Numbered from the stretch's first letter, positions 9,166 to 18,650 are shown. The stretch is 64,000 nucleotides of DNA from JAUVPY01 sp034412795 (GCA_034412795.1 DAOUMD010000034.1:23850-87849); one strand, 5' to 3'. Numbers and translations: made by a program. The notes: a model not told the origin generated them from the sequence alone.

Positions 9166-11120
9166 CTGACAATGGACCGGTAAGCGGCCGCAGCCTCGGC
9201 CCAGTGCCCGGCATCGGCCAGCGACTGCGCATCCTCAGCGCCAGGCCCCTGCCAGGTAGGGTTGAGAGCAACCGCCCGCTGATAAGCCCGCACCGCCGCT
9301 TCTGGCTGCCCGGCTGCTTCATACGCCTCAGCCAACGTCACGTATCCACCTGCTGAGGCAGGATAATCGGCCACCATCGCTTCGTAGGCAGCCACCGCCT
9401 CTGGCAATCGTCCGGCAACCTGATAGACATCACCCAGGAAAAGATAGGCCGCCGCCCGCGCTACCATAGGATCTGGGGTCATCACCCCCTCGGCCGCCAT
9501 CTCGGCCGCCCAATTTGGCGCTGCCGTCACCGCCTGCTGCATCAGATCAACCATAACCGTCCCCAGCAAGTCCGCCTCGTAAATTGGTAAGGCCGGCTCC
9601 GAGACGGTCAAGCCGTGGAATTGGACACTCCGTACCGCCGCCATCGGCGCTGGTTGGAAACGAGTCACCGCCCACACTCGCCCACCGCTGGCCCGCATCG
9701 AATCCACCCGATTGGGCAGGCTGGCCACCAGGAAGGCAGGCGGCAACACTTCGGCCGGACCGTCGTAATAATAGTCCAAATAGCGCCCCACGTCGAATAG
9801 CGGGCCAGTCACGATGACATCGCCAGGGATTGTCTCCGCCATCAGGTAGGCACCCACTCCACGCCAGTCAGGCTTGGTCCGCTGGTAATATTCGGGAAGG
9901 AAAAAAGCGCTGACCAGTGCCAAAACTAACAATGCAGCGGGGAATCGGGGAATCTCCCGACCACCAGCCACCAACACCAACGCGCCTTGCGCCACAAACA
10001 GCAGATAGACCGGCAGCAAAAAGACGTATCGCAAGTGCAAGGCCCGCGGGTCTTGGAAGACAAAGGGCAACGCCAACGGCAGAACCAACCACAGCCCAGC
10101 AAAGAGAGCCAATGCGAAGTCACGCCGTGCGAAGACGCTTGCCACACCAATCACCCAAAGCCCCAAAAAGAGCCAGGCAGCCCAACCGGGGCTCGGACCC
10201 AGCGAATAAATCCCCTTCACCAAGAACACCAACGGCGAGCCAACGCCGGTTTCTGTGTCGCCCGTCGCCAGCCGCCGGTTCACAATGCCCAGCAGCGTCG
10301 GCCACCAAGGCAAATAAAGGACAAAGGCCAACGCGACACTCCCTAGCCAACCCAGGATTGGAGATTTGAGATTTGAGGTTTGAGGTTTGCCATTTGATAT
10401 TTGTGATTTGTGATTTGTGATTTGATATTTGGTATTTGGTATTTGGTATTTAATCACCCACGCTCCTTGTGCCGCCAGTACCACGAAGGCCAGGTACACC
10501 GTGTACAGGCTCAAGGCCGTAGCCAGTGCGTAGGCCAGCCACCACGCCCATTGTCCCGGCCTGGCCAACGCCCTGGCCAGCGCCCAGGTACTCAGAGCCA
10601 CCCCTAGCAGGAACAATCCGTGCATGCGTGCTTCCTGGCTGTACTGGATTGCCACCGGGCTGACCGCCAGCAGCAGTGCGCCGGCCAGCCCTATCCGTCG
10701 GCCCAGCAAGTCGGTTCCCACCCGATAGGTAAGCGCCACGGCCAGTATCCCCACCACAGCCGACGGGAACCGCCACAGCCAGTCGGTCAAGGCCGAAGGG
10801 GGCAAATAAGCCCAGCCTGACCAGTCGGCCAGCCGGCCCACAACCAGATAGTAGCCGGGCGGATGTATATCACCGGCTGTCCAGCGCAGCAACTCGAGCG
10901 TCGGCAGCGGCGACTGAGTAGCCGTGAAAATCTCGTCGCCCCACAGCGAGTCGGCTTCAAGTTGGTATAGACGCAGCGCCCAGGCCAGGAGCAGGATCAC
11001 CAGACACAGGAATGAGAAGGCAGGAATGGGGGAATGGGGGAATCGGGGAATCAGGGAATCCCACCTCGCGATTCCTTGATTTCCCGATTCCCCGATTCCT
11101 GCCTCTCCTGATCCAGCCAA
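9162..11120 (-). CDS. GT-C (GT39-like) glycosyltransferase with C-terminal TPRs
   Basis: A 652-residue polytopic enzyme. The first outer loop carries SLWGDEIFTATQSPLPTLEL and DIHPPGYYLVVGRLADW, the GT39-type acidic and HPPG motifs, and YSQEARMHGLFLLG follows. About ten helices end near residue 420. The last ~110 residues are TPR-like (AYLFLGDVYQVAGRLPEAVAAYE; YVTLAEAYEAAGQPEAAVRAYQ), so the tail is probably an interaction platform rather than the beta-sandwich of its paralogues. Odd: two low-complexity in-frame inserts, one at the very N-terminus (GIGESGNQG-like) and one in a loop at ~235-265 (KYQIPNTKYQI-like), both coded by tandem DNA words. The true start could therefore be later than 11,120. 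Confidence 0.85.
   Translation of the reverse strand: MAGSGEAGIGESGNQGIARWDSLIPRFPHSPIPAFSFLCLVILLLAWALRLYQLEADSLWGDEIFTATQSPLPTLELLRWTAGDIHPPGYYLVVGRLADWSGWAYLPPSALTDWLWRFPSAVVGILAVALTYRVGTDLLGRRIGLAGALLLAVSPVAIQYSQEARMHGLFLLGVALSTWALARALARPGQWAWWLAYALATALSLYTVYLAFVVLAAQGAWVIKYQIPNTKYQITNHKSQISNGKPQTSNLKSPILGWLGSVALAFVLYLPWWPTLLGIVNRRLATGDTETGVGSPLVFLVKGIYSLGPSPGWAAWLFLGLWVIGVASVFARRDFALALFAGLWLVLPLALPFVFQDPRALHLRYVFLLPVYLLFVAQGALVLVAGGREIPRFPAALLVLALVSAFFLPEYYQRTKPDWRGVGAYLMAETIPGDVIVTGPLFDVGRYLDYYYDGPAEVLPPAFLVASLPNRVDSMRASGGRVWAVTRFQPAPMAAVRSVQFHGLTVSEPALPIYEADLLGTVMVDLMQQAVTAAPNWAAEMAAEGVMTPDPMVARAAAYLFLGDVYQVAGRLPEAVAAYEAMVADYPASAGGYVTLAEAYEAAGQPEAAVRAYQRAVALNPTWQGPGAEDAQSLADAGHWAEAAAAYRSIVR
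10356..10452. repeat. 7-bp tandem-word repeat inside a GT-C gene
   Basis: Runs of GATTTGA/GATTTGT and TATTTGG words with a 7-bp period. On the coding (minus) strand they give a 7-residue cycle (KYQIPNT / SQISN). The reading frame stays open through about 32 extra residues in a loop between transmembrane segments. Confidence 0.85.
11019..11109. repeat. 8-bp palindromic word repeat at the 5' end of a GT-C gene
   Basis: GGGGGAAT/GGGGAATC words on the left and CCCGATTC words on the right, complementary to each other, so the region can fold into a hairpin. It codes for the low-complexity N-terminus of the 652-aa GT-C protein, or lies upstream of its true start. Confidence 0.85.
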
Positions 11121-11126
11121 TCTAGT

Positions 11127-13466
11127 CTACTCCTCCCCCTTTGAGGTGACCAGCAACTCCACAGCATAATCGGGCAACGGACCGTCCGGATCAAATGCCG
11201 GCAGTCGCTCACCGCTATCAAGACGATACAAGCCGATTAGCAGCCGATGGCGACCCGGCTCCAGAGGAGCGGAAACACCCGCTCTACTCAAATCCAAGGA
11301 GTGGACATCCACAATCGTCTCACCCGCTTCCCACCAACTGGTGGGATAGTCACCTCCCATGGGCGGCCCGTCGAAGCCAGCTACTTGCTTATCCTCATCC
11401 CACAACTGAATGAACACAGTATAGTCGGCCGGTGGCTGGTCATTTGCCTGCCAATACAGGGTAAGATCTTCATCCAGATCATAGCCGACCAGAGAGATAG
11501 CGTCGCCGAATTGAACCTGCAGCGGATTGGATGGCGTTACTTCCGGCCAATCCCACGGCGTCAGCTTGGCCGTCGCCAGCCAGGGCTCCACCGGATCCCC
11601 ACTTGCATCAACTGCCGGAAGTCCCGGCCGGCCTGGTTCATCGTAACGATACAGGCCGGCGTACACCCTCGCCAGGCTGGGCGACCTCGCAGCCGGATCG
11701 ACCGGCACATAGTAAGTATCAGCCACCACATCACCGGGCTTTAGCGAAGTCGTGGGCCAAGCCCCCACGCCAGGATATGTATTCACCTGTCCCACCACGG
11801 CCCGGTCCCGCCCTAACAAATGAACAAAAACGCTATAGTCCTCAGTCATGGGTGCCAATGCCTGCCAATATACTGTCACTGGCAATGTCTCAGCCGGATG
11901 GACGGATGGCTGCGCCAACCTGTAACCCAGCAGCCGCATCTCGCCGTTGATGTCCCAGCCGACACGCTGGACATCGGCCGGCAGATCCGTCTCTGTCAGC
12001 AAAGGGGGACGGGCATACGCAGGCATGATGTAACGCAAGGGGCTGACGACCGCCAGTAACAGCAGACCGCCCCCCACCGCACCGGCCACCGGCCAGCGCC
12101 CACGTTTGGGGGTCAGGATCATCAAGCCCGTTGCCACTAGCGTCGAAATACCTGCAATGGCCACGAATATGAGCCGCCCCTGCGAGGCATAGGTCTGCAT
12201 CGTCCAACGGATAAGCAGAATAAAAGTTAGCCCTACCCAACCTACCAATAGAAAGTAGGAAGCAGGGAGTAGGAAGTAAGAAGGGGGGAGGGAAGACCGT
12301 TTCTGAGACTCGCTGGTTTGTTGCTCTATCCCTTTAACGCCTCGTTGACTTATCGACCTGATAATCCCCACCCCTGCTACCACCACGCCTATTCCACTGA
12401 TCAGCATCAGCACATCGAGGATCGGATAAACCCACCGATCGGCCAGGATACTGACGCCGCCGAAGAGAGCCCAATAAGAGATACGAAAGCCCTCAAATTC
12501 GGCCCCCAGTCCACCCAAGGTGAGAGGTTCATCCCGTCTCCCGGCGATGTCGAGCATACGGCTGGAGCCGGTCGGGTCACCGTACAGGGTCCAATTGCGC
12601 CAGTACCACCAGCCTGCGATCAGGGCCATAAACCCAAAGATGAGCACGCCGTTGATCAACCAGGTTCGCCATGTCCGACGTCGCCAGGCATCATAGGTCA
12701 AGGCCACAGCCGTCACTGGTAACAGTGCCAGCACACTCAACTTGGTCAATGCGCCCAGCCCCAGCAAGATCCCCAACAACAGCCCATCGCGTACTGTCTG
12801 CCCACGCTGGAGGCTACGCAGCAATACAACCACAGCCCCGCCCGCCAGTACGGCAGCAAGGTTGTCGTTGTTCACCGACGCGCTGATAAACAGGAACATA
12901 GGATTAAATGCGGTCAGCATCACCGCCAGCAACGCCACCTGATCATTGCCGGGCCATAGACCGCGAGCGATATGCCACGTCAGCCAAACCGTTATCGCCC
13001 CCAGACCCACCGACACGAGTCGGATGAGATGCACCGCCAGCGTGGTTCTCTGCCAGGGCCAGCTTTCACGGTCGGAGTGAATCATCATGTTCTTGTTGCC
13101 GATGACCTGCGGCAGGCCAACGATGGCATGCGGGTTGGGACGTTGCACATCGGCAAAGTCGCTGGTGTTTATCCAAAAAGTGAGGCCAGCCGACAACAGA
13201 TAGTAGAGTGGCGGCTGACTGCCCTCCTGGTGCCAGGGAGTTGAGAGGTCAGGGTCCTGTATCGGCAGCCCCTGCCCATCGGCGATGTGCTTGACTACCG
13301 GGTAGTGCCAGCGTTCGTCCGAAGCCTCAAAGATCGGAGTGGCTACACTGTAAACAACGCCCAGCAGAACAAACAGGATGAGCACCGGGGCCAACAGGCG
13401 CATCTCTGCCCTGTTACCGGTGCGATTCTTGGGCCAATTCCCCTCCAACTGGGGAAACTCACTCAA
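11127..13466 (-). CDS. GT-C-like membrane glycosyltransferase with two C-terminal beta-sandwich modules
   Basis: A 779-residue polytopic protein. The first outer loop has ATPIFEASDERWHYPVVKHI and then STPWHQEGSQPPLYYLLSAG, the acidic and PPLYY elements of GT39/DUF2142-type proteins. About 12 helices end near residue 480. The soluble tail contains two copies of a beta-sandwich: WDINGEMRLLGYRLAQPSVH ... TVYWQALAPMTEDYSVFVHL, then VQFGDAISLVGYDLDEDLTL ... QPPADYTVFIQLWDED. Such modules would sit outside the cell. A short GTAGGAAGC-type repeat (12,247-12,295) codes for SSLPPSYFLLPASYFLL just before a helix. Its start overlaps the end of the preceding GT4 gene by 8 bp. Confidence 0.83.
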   Translation of the reverse strand: MSEFPQLEGNWPKNRTGNRAEMRLLAPVLILFVLLGVVYSVATPIFEASDERWHYPVVKHIADGQGLPIQDPDLSTPWHQEGSQPPLYYLLSAGLTFWINTSDFADVQRPNPHAIVGLPQVIGNKNMMIHSDRESWPWQRTTLAVHLIRLVSVGLGAITVWLTWHIARGLWPGNDQVALLAVMLTAFNPMFLFISASVNNDNLAAVLAGGAVVVLLRSLQRGQTVRDGLLLGILLGLGALTKLSVLALLPVTAVALTYDAWRRRTWRTWLINGVLIFGFMALIAGWWYWRNWTLYGDPTGSSRMLDIAGRRDEPLTLGGLGAEFEGFRISYWALFGGVSILADRWVYPILDVLMLISGIGVVVAGVGIIRSISQRGVKGIEQQTSESQKRSSLPPSYFLLPASYFLLVGWVGLTFILLIRWTMQTYASQGRLIFVAIAGISTLVATGLMILTPKRGRWPVAGAVGGGLLLLAVVSPLRYIMPAYARPPLLTETDLPADVQRVGWDINGEMRLLGYRLAQPSVHPAETLPVTVYWQALAPMTEDYSVFVHLLGRDRAVVGQVNTYPGVGAWPTTSLKPGDVVADTYYVPVDPAARSPSLARVYAGLYRYDEPGRPGLPAVDASGDPVEPWLATAKLTPWDWPEVTPSNPLQVQFGDAISLVGYDLDEDLTLYWQANDQPPADYTVFIQLWDEDKQVAGFDGPPMGGDYPTSWWEAGETIVDVHSLDLSRAGVSAPLEPGRHRLLIGLYRLDSGERLPAFDPDGPLPDYAVELLVTSKGEE

Positions 13467-14757
13467 GGTCTAACCTCCGGTAGAGGTCTAGTGTCTGTTG
13501 GCCGATCACTGCCCAATCAAACCGCCCCCCCAACGCCGCAGCTCCGGCGGACAACCGCGCACGCAGTTCGGCATCACCGGCCAAACGGTCGATAGCCCCG
13601 GCCAACGCATCAACGTCATGCGGAGGAAAAAGCAACACATTCTCGCCGTCCCGCAATTCGATCAACGGAACGACTGGATAGGTGGTCACCACCGGCCGCC
13701 CGTGACACAGGGCAGCGATGAAAGTAGTGCGACGGAAGGAGACACCATCCCGGTAAGGCATAACCACCACATCAGCGGCCAACATGTTGGCGGACACCTC
13801 CTCCAGAGGTGTGTAGCCGGTCCAATGCACCCGCTCCACCAAACCGCATGTCTGAACCAACGACCGCACCCGCTCCGCGTAGGCGCGGTTGGTGGGATCA
13901 ACATCTCCCACCTGTCCACCGATCATGAGCAGATGTGCATCGTGTCCTTGACGCACCAACCCCTCTAGCGCCCGAACCAGATCTTCCCCACCTTTGCTCT
14001 CGTTAAGAAAGCCAAAGTAAGCCAGCAGCAGCGTATGCTCGCCTATACCCATTTGGGCACGCCAGCCATCGCGGTCATAGTCCGACGGTGGCTGCGGATG
14101 TACATTGCTGCCCAGAGGAATGAGTGTCAAGATGGCAGGGATCGGGAAATCTGGGATCAGGGAATCAGGACTCCGGGAATCAGGACTCCGGCCACCACTT
14201 CCCGATTCCCCGATTTCCTGATTCCCCGATTTCCCGATTCCCCGATCCCCCGATCCCCTGATCCCCTGATCCCCTGATCCCCCGACCCCCAAAGCTTTCC
14301 GCAAACTACGCTCATCCTCCACATTGGTGACAACCACCGCATCCGAATAGCGGGCCAGAGCCAGGATACTGCGCCAGCGCAACGGCCCTGCCTTGGGGAA
14401 TAGATAGGGCACACGCAAATCGTGAAAGGTGACGACCACACGCGGACGTGCTCGTCGTCTACGCAGCCACCATGGCAACCAGTTGACCCAGCCACCCAAG
14501 TCGTAGGCAGCCGCCTGATACTGGATGTGAAGCACATCCGGGCGGTGTTCATTCAGCCAATGACCGATCTGCCGCCAGCAGCCTAAACCCCAGCCGCTGA
14601 TAATAGGGTATACGTGGAGGTCGGAGCCCGCTTCGGTCGAAGTGAGGACGCTGACATCAACTCCCAGCCCAACAAGATGGTGTGCCAGGTGGGCCGTGTG
14701 ATCAGCAATCCCCCCCTGCATTGGAGGATATTCGCCGGTCAGAAAGCAGACCTTCAT
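13459..14757 (-). CDS. Glycosyltransferase family 4
   Basis: A 432-residue GT-B enzyme, cytoplasmic or membrane-associated. The N-terminus reads MKVCFLTGEYPPMQGGIADH, typical for GT4 proteins of the TagE/WecA-cluster kind, and the C-terminal half has LAYFGFLNESKGGEDLVRAL, then PYRDGVSFRRTTFIAALCHG with the usual acidic/aromatic donor site context. An insert of about 50 low-complexity residues (GSGDRGIGKSGNQ / PDSRSPDSLIPDFPIP) at ~165-215 comes from an 8-bp palindromic repeat and lies between the two Rossmann domains, where it may be tolerated. Ends inside the start of the downstream GT-C gene (8-bp overlap). Confidence 0.88.
   Translation of the reverse strand: MKVCFLTGEYPPMQGGIADHTAHLAHHLVGLGVDVSVLTSTEAGSDLHVYPIISGWGLGCWRQIGHWLNEHRPDVLHIQYQAAAYDLGGWVNWLPWWLRRRRARPRVVVTFHDLRVPYLFPKAGPLRWRSILALARYSDAVVVTNVEDERSLRKALGVGGSGDQGIRGSGDRGIGKSGNQEIGESGSGGRSPDSRSPDSLIPDFPIPAILTLIPLGSNVHPQPPSDYDRDGWRAQMGIGEHTLLLAYFGFLNESKGGEDLVRALEGLVRQGHDAHLLMIGGQVGDVDPTNRAYAERVRSLVQTCGLVERVHWTGYTPLEEVSANMLAADVVVMPYRDGVSFRRTTFIAALCHGRPVVTTYPVVPLIELRDGENVLLFPPHDVDALAGAIDRLAGDAELRARLSAGAAALGGRFDWAVIGQQTLDLYRRLDLE
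14137..14290. repeat. 8-bp palindromic word repeat inside GT4 gene
   Basis: Left half rich in GGGAATC/GGGATCA words, right half CCCGATTC and CCCTGATC words at 8-bp period, mutually complementary. It codes in frame for about 50 Gly/Ser/Asp/Pro-rich residues of the GT4 protein. Confidence 0.88.
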
Positions 14758-14760
14758 ATC

Positions 14761-14823
14761 CCTACCATCCGCTTATCCGCTGCCCATCCGCTGCCCATCC
14801 GCTTATCCGTTGCCATCCGCTGC
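14761..14823. repeat. CATCCGCTGCC word repeat at a gene junction
   Basis: Degenerate 9- to 11-bp units (CATCCGCTGCC, CATCCGCTTATC, CATCCGTTGC) fill the spacer between two minus-strand glycosyltransferase genes and run into the last codons of the upstream one. Confidence 0.7.
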
Positions 14824-15777
14824 CAGGCCTGACTTGAGCACCTGCCAATAAGAGGACATCCGTTCCCGGCGCAGCGCCCGCTTGTGCCCCACCAGCCACT
14901 TGAGTGTCTCCTCGCCCAATTGTAGTGCAAAGGTCCCCAGCAAAAAGAGGCGGATGACTAATGACCAACCTGCACCGAAATACTTACGGTAGTAACGTAT
15001 CTTGCTGCGCTGAAAGCGAATCGTCCGCGCTGTGGCCACCTGCTCACTGCTCTTGCCCTCGTGGTGAATGATCTCGGCAACAGGTAGATAATGTATCTCC
15101 CAACCGGCCGCCCGGCACCGTCGACACCAGTCCAGTTCCTCGAAGTACATAAAGAAGCCCTCGTCCAGAGAGCCGACACGTTGCCACGCTTCGCGCCGGA
15201 TCATCAGGGCCGCGCCCACCAACCAATCGACTGGCTGGGTCACATCGGCGGGGCGGTCAGCCAGATGATAACGCCGTGCAACGCGATTATCTGGGAACCA
15301 TTGATGCAATAGGGTGCTTTCGCAAAAGGCGGTCGCCAACGTGGGAAAGCGGCGGCGGGAGGACTGGAGAGATCCATCCGGGTAACGAAGCGCCGGGCCG
15401 AGGCCCCCCACCCCTGGGTGCTCGTCTAGATAACGCATCATCTCCGCTAGCGCTTCGCCCTCTATCTCGGTGTCGGGGTTCAGAATTAGAGAGTAGCGGC
15501 CATTGGCTCTGGCCATTCCCAGGTTGTTGCCGCCGGCATAGCCCAGATTCTCCTGGCTGGCAATCAACCGAACCCAGGGAAACTCACGCCGCACCATCTC
15601 GACGCTACCATCAGACGAGGCAGAGTCCACCACAATAATCTCGATACGAAGACCGGTCTGGCTCGGACTGAGAGACAGGAGGCAACGTCGCAACAGGTCA
15701 CGCACGTTCCAGTTGACAACAATAACAGAGAGATCCATCGCTACGACCGGGGCGTAAGTCTCGTCCACGACCGCCAA
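14803..15777 (-). CDS. GT2 glycosyltransferase (rhamnosyltransferase-like)
   Basis: A 324-residue GT-A enzyme. LSVIVVNWNVRDLLRRCLLS opens the domain, VDSASSDGSVEMVRREFP is the nucleotide-binding region, LILNPDTEIEGEAL holds the DxE/DxD-type metal motif, and EGFFMYFEELDWCRRCRAAG with IIHHEGKSS is the acceptor-site signature of WbbL/rhamnosyltransferase-like GT2 enzymes. That subtype fits the GDP-deoxyhexose genes two genes upstream, but the donor is not proven. The C-terminus may attach to the membrane (WSLVIRLFLLGTFALQLG). The last codons lie in a short word repeat. Confidence 0.88.
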   Translation of the reverse strand: MAVVDETYAPVVAMDLSVIVVNWNVRDLLRRCLLSLSPSQTGLRIEIIVVDSASSDGSVEMVRREFPWVRLIASQENLGYAGGNNLGMARANGRYSLILNPDTEIEGEALAEMMRYLDEHPGVGGLGPALRYPDGSLQSSRRRFPTLATAFCESTLLHQWFPDNRVARRYHLADRPADVTQPVDWLVGAALMIRREAWQRVGSLDEGFFMYFEELDWCRRCRAAGWEIHYLPVAEIIHHEGKSSEQVATARTIRFQRSKIRYYRKYFGAGWSLVIRLFLLGTFALQLGEETLKWLVGHKRALRRERMSSYWQVLKSGLAADGNG

Positions 15778-15791
15778 AAATCTCCGACCGG

Positions 15792-16568
15792 TCAGCGCGC
15801 TGACGGCAGTCGAAACAGGCGCAAGGTGTTTTCGATCACCTGCTTAGATAGCTCGTCAAGCGACAGGTCACACAACTGGGCGAGTCGCTCCGCCACCAGA
15901 ACCATATAGGCTGGCTCGTTTCGCTTGCCGCGGTAGGGATGTGGCGACAGGTAAGGTGCGTCGGTTTCTACCACCAAACAACTCAGCGGAAGATGGGGGA
16001 TGATTTCCGGCAATCGCCGGGCGTTCTTGAAGGTCAGAGGTCCCCCCACCCCGATGTGGAAACCTAACGAGACCGCCTCATCCGCCATCGCCCGATCGCC
16101 GGAGAAAGCGTGCAACACACAACCAGGATGACCATCCCCTGCCCAACTACGCAAGGCGGCCATCACGTCTGTCCCGGACTCTCGTTGATGGATAATCACT
16201 GGTAAATCGAGGTCGGCCGCCAGGGTCAATTGAGCCTCGAAGGCGGTGCGTTGCTCCACTCGCGGCGACAGATCACGGTAATAGTCTAACCCGATTTCGC
16301 CGATGGCCACTACTTTGGAATGGGTAGCTAGTTGGCGCAACTCAGACAACGTCTGCTCGCCAAGTGTAGAAGCATCGTGAGGATGGACACCAACCGCAGC
16401 GTAAACGTTGTCATATCTCTCGGCCAACGCCACCGCCCGGCGGCTGGATTTCAGATCGGTACCTGGATTAATCACGGCGGTCACACCCGCATCGACCGCT
16501 CTTGAAAGCACTTCGTCACGGTCCTCGTCGAAGTGCGGGAAATCCAGGTGACAGTGCGAGTCAATCAT
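15792..16568 (-). CDS. TatD family metal-dependent hydrolase / DNase
   Basis: A 258-residue TIM-barrel amidohydrolase of the TatD type, the usual length for the family. Metal ligands are visible: MIDSHCHLDFPHF at the N-terminus, EIGLDYYRD, VIIHQRESG, LHAFSGDR and VETDAPYLSPHPYRGKRNEP. Family members are 3'-5' exonucleases or deoxyribonucleases with housekeeping roles. Its start overlaps the end of gmd by 4 bp, so it appears to be part of the glycan operon although its function has no evident link to sugars. Confidence 0.93.
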   Translation of the reverse strand: MIDSHCHLDFPHFDEDRDEVLSRAVDAGVTAVINPGTDLKSSRRAVALAERYDNVYAAVGVHPHDASTLGEQTLSELRQLATHSKVVAIGEIGLDYYRDLSPRVEQRTAFEAQLTLAADLDLPVIIHQRESGTDVMAALRSWAGDGHPGCVLHAFSGDRAMADEAVSLGFHIGVGGPLTFKNARRLPEIIPHLPLSCLVVETDAPYLSPHPYRGKRNEPAYMVLVAERLAQLCDLSLDELSKQVIENTLRLFRLPSAR

Positions 16569-17539
16569 CCCTTATTCATCTGCAACGCCTTTAGATCGGC
16601 GTCGACCATCAGTTGAATGAGCTCCTCAAACTTGACGGAGGGTTCCCAACCGAGTTTGGTCTTTGCCTTGCCGGCGTCACCCACCAGCAGGTCCACTTCG
16701 GCGGGCCGGAAGAACTGGGGATCGCACACGACATATTCACGCCAATCCAAGTCCAGGTAGCCAAAGGCAACCTCACATAATGCTTGCACAGAATGGGTCT
16801 CGCCCGTGGCAATTACATAATCATCAGGCTCGTCCTGCTGCAACATCATCCACATAGCCTGAACGTAGTCCCCTGCGTAACCCCAGTCCCTTTGCGCCTC
16901 CAGATTGCCGAGTCGTATTTCGTCGGCTAACCCCAGTTTGATACGTGCCGCGCCGTAAGTGACTTTATGGGTGACGAACTCCAGGCCACGGCGAGGACTT
17001 TCGTGGTTAAACAGGATGCCTGAGCAAGCGAACAGATCGTAGCTCTCACGGTAGTTCACCGTGATCCAATGGCCATATACCTTGGCCACGCCGTAAGGGC
17101 TGCGTGGGTAGAAAGGAGTCGTCTCCTTCTGTGGCGTCTCCCGAACCCTGCCGAACATCTCGCTACTCGATGCCTGGTAGAAGCGAATCCCCGGATCCAC
17201 AATGCGGGTTGCGTCCAGCATGCGCGTCACCCCTAACGCAGTGAACTCCCCCGTCAGAACCGGCTGTTTCCACGAAGTGGGAACAAACGACTGAGCCGCC
17301 AAGTTGTAGACTTCCTGGGGGTGAAATTCGCGCAGAATGTCGATCAGCGACATCTGATCCAGCAAATCACCTTGCACAATTGTCACATCATCTTGGAAAT
17401 GGCGGATGCGATCGAAATTGACGGTGCTGGTACGCCGTACCATTCCCAGCACTTCATACCCTTTCGAATACAAAAACTCCGCCAGGTATGAGCCATCTTG
17501 CCCCGTGATACCTGTGATCAGTGCTCTTTTCTTACTCAT
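16565..17539 (-). CDS. gmd: GDP-mannose 4,6-dehydratase
   Basis: Short-chain dehydrogenase fold enzyme converting GDP-D-mannose to GDP-4-keto-6-deoxy-D-mannose, the first step to GDP-rhamnose, GDP-fucose and similar donors. ALITGITGQDGSYLAEFL is the NAD(P)-binding motif; VRRTSTVNFDRIRH, YQASSSEMFGRV and YPRSPYGVAKVYGHW (catalytic Tyr and Lys) are typical of Gmd. Length 324 is normal. Start and stop overlap both neighbours by 4 bp, indicating tight translational coupling with the reductase upstream and tatD downstream. Confidence 0.95.
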   Translation of the reverse strand: MSKKRALITGITGQDGSYLAEFLYSKGYEVLGMVRRTSTVNFDRIRHFQDDVTIVQGDLLDQMSLIDILREFHPQEVYNLAAQSFVPTSWKQPVLTGEFTALGVTRMLDATRIVDPGIRFYQASSSEMFGRVRETPQKETTPFYPRSPYGVAKVYGHWITVNYRESYDLFACSGILFNHESPRRGLEFVTHKVTYGAARIKLGLADEIRLGNLEAQRDWGYAGDYVQAMWMMLQQDEPDDYVIATGETHSVQALCEVAFGYLDLDWREYVVCDPQFFRPAEVDLLVGDAGKAKTKLGWEPSVKFEELIQLMVDADLKALQMNKG

Positions 17540-18522
17540 TGGGTCTCCTCTATAGGAACGTATCCTGGCCTTCGCACATCCTCACGCCAGTAGGCCAACA
17601 CCCGGTACAGACTTTCCTCAAAGGGAACAGTTGGCTCCCATTTGGTATCCGCCTTCAACTTGCTGATATCAGCGTAGATGACCGGCACGTCCGAGGGGCG
17701 CATGCGCGCCAGATCTTGTTCAACACGAACCTTCGCCTTGCCCATCTTTAATAGGATATCGAGCAGGCTCTGAACCGACCGAGGCTTACCCGAACCAATG
17801 TTATACGCTTCGCCCGACCGACCTCTTTCCATCAATAAAGCATAGGCACTCACCACATCCACGACATCGGTAAAATCGCGCCGGGCCTGCAGATTACCGA
17901 CGCGCACCGCTGGCTCACGCAGTCCCATTTCCGCCTCGGCAATCTGGCGAGCGAAGTTGGCCGCCACAAATTGCGGGCTCTGGCGCGGCCCCAGGTGATT
18001 GAACGCACGGGCTCGAATCACGTCAACCCCGTGGCTCAAGAAGTATTGACGTGCCAGCAAATCTTGCGCCACTTTGCTCACACCATAAGGATTGGCCGGC
18101 TCTAGCGGAGCATTCTCGTCCACCGGAAGTTCGTCAGGTGAGACAGCGCCGTACACTTCATTCGAAGCTACCACCAGAAGACGAACCTTCAGGCCCTCGC
18201 AGATTATCAGTTGCAAGATGTTCAACTCGGGCCGAACGTTGTTCTCGAAAGTGTCCCAAGGGGCCTGCCACGCTGTTGGTACATAGGCCTGAGCAGCCAG
18301 GTGATAAATGTGATCTGGCCCCACGTCGTGCAGCACATCCTTAACGACTTGCGGATCTCGCAAATCGGCGATAATGACCGGGACAGGGCGTTCAAGATGA
18401 TCCACGCCATAGCCCATAGCGTGTGCCACGCCATAAACTTCGGTGTCACCCTGGGCCAGGAGATGCGCAGCCAGATGTCCACCCGCAAAGCCGGTGATGC
18501 CAGTAATCAATGCCCTTGCCAC
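17536..18522 (-). CDS. rmd: GDP-4-keto-6-deoxy-D-mannose reductase (Rmd-like epimerase/dehydratase)
   Basis: Extended SDR enzyme likely reducing the Gmd product to GDP-D-rhamnose. ARALITGITGFAGGHLAAHL gives the cofactor site, HLAAQAYVPTAW and VASNEVYGAV precede the catalytic ANPYGVSKVAQD (Tyr/Lys). I start it at the GTG at 18,522, 328 residues, because AGGAAGGAG lies about 9 bases upstream and the protein then begins VARALITG as in relatives; an upstream ATG in frame (18,621) would add 33 unrelated residues and cross the promoter-proximal leader. The coupling to gmd by a 4-bp overlap supports the pathway; other NDP-sugar epimerase activities remain possible. Confidence 0.88.
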   Translation of the reverse strand: MARALITGITGFAGGHLAAHLLAQGDTEVYGVAHAMGYGVDHLERPVPVIIADLRDPQVVKDVLHDVGPDHIYHLAAQAYVPTAWQAPWDTFENNVRPELNILQLIICEGLKVRLLVVASNEVYGAVSPDELPVDENAPLEPANPYGVSKVAQDLLARQYFLSHGVDVIRARAFNHLGPRQSPQFVAANFARQIAEAEMGLREPAVRVGNLQARRDFTDVVDVVSAYALLMERGRSGEAYNIGSGKPRSVQSLLDILLKMGKAKVRVEQDLARMRPSDVPVIYADISKLKADTKWEPTVPFEESLYRVLAYWREDVRRPGYVPIEETQ

Positions 18523-18650
18523 GCGTGTTGCTCCTTCCTGCTTGCAAGATAGTTCGGTAAAGGCTCGTCCAATGGGGCGAAATAGCTGCATACCCAGCAA
18601 GAAAGCAACCCCACCGATCAAGGTTGACAGAATACAACAAAGGGCAAAGC

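Noticed and set aside
18523..18621. N-terminal extension of the Rmd-like reductase
   Set aside because: The 33 extra residues do not fit the family, and AGGAAGGAG precedes the GTG at 18,522.
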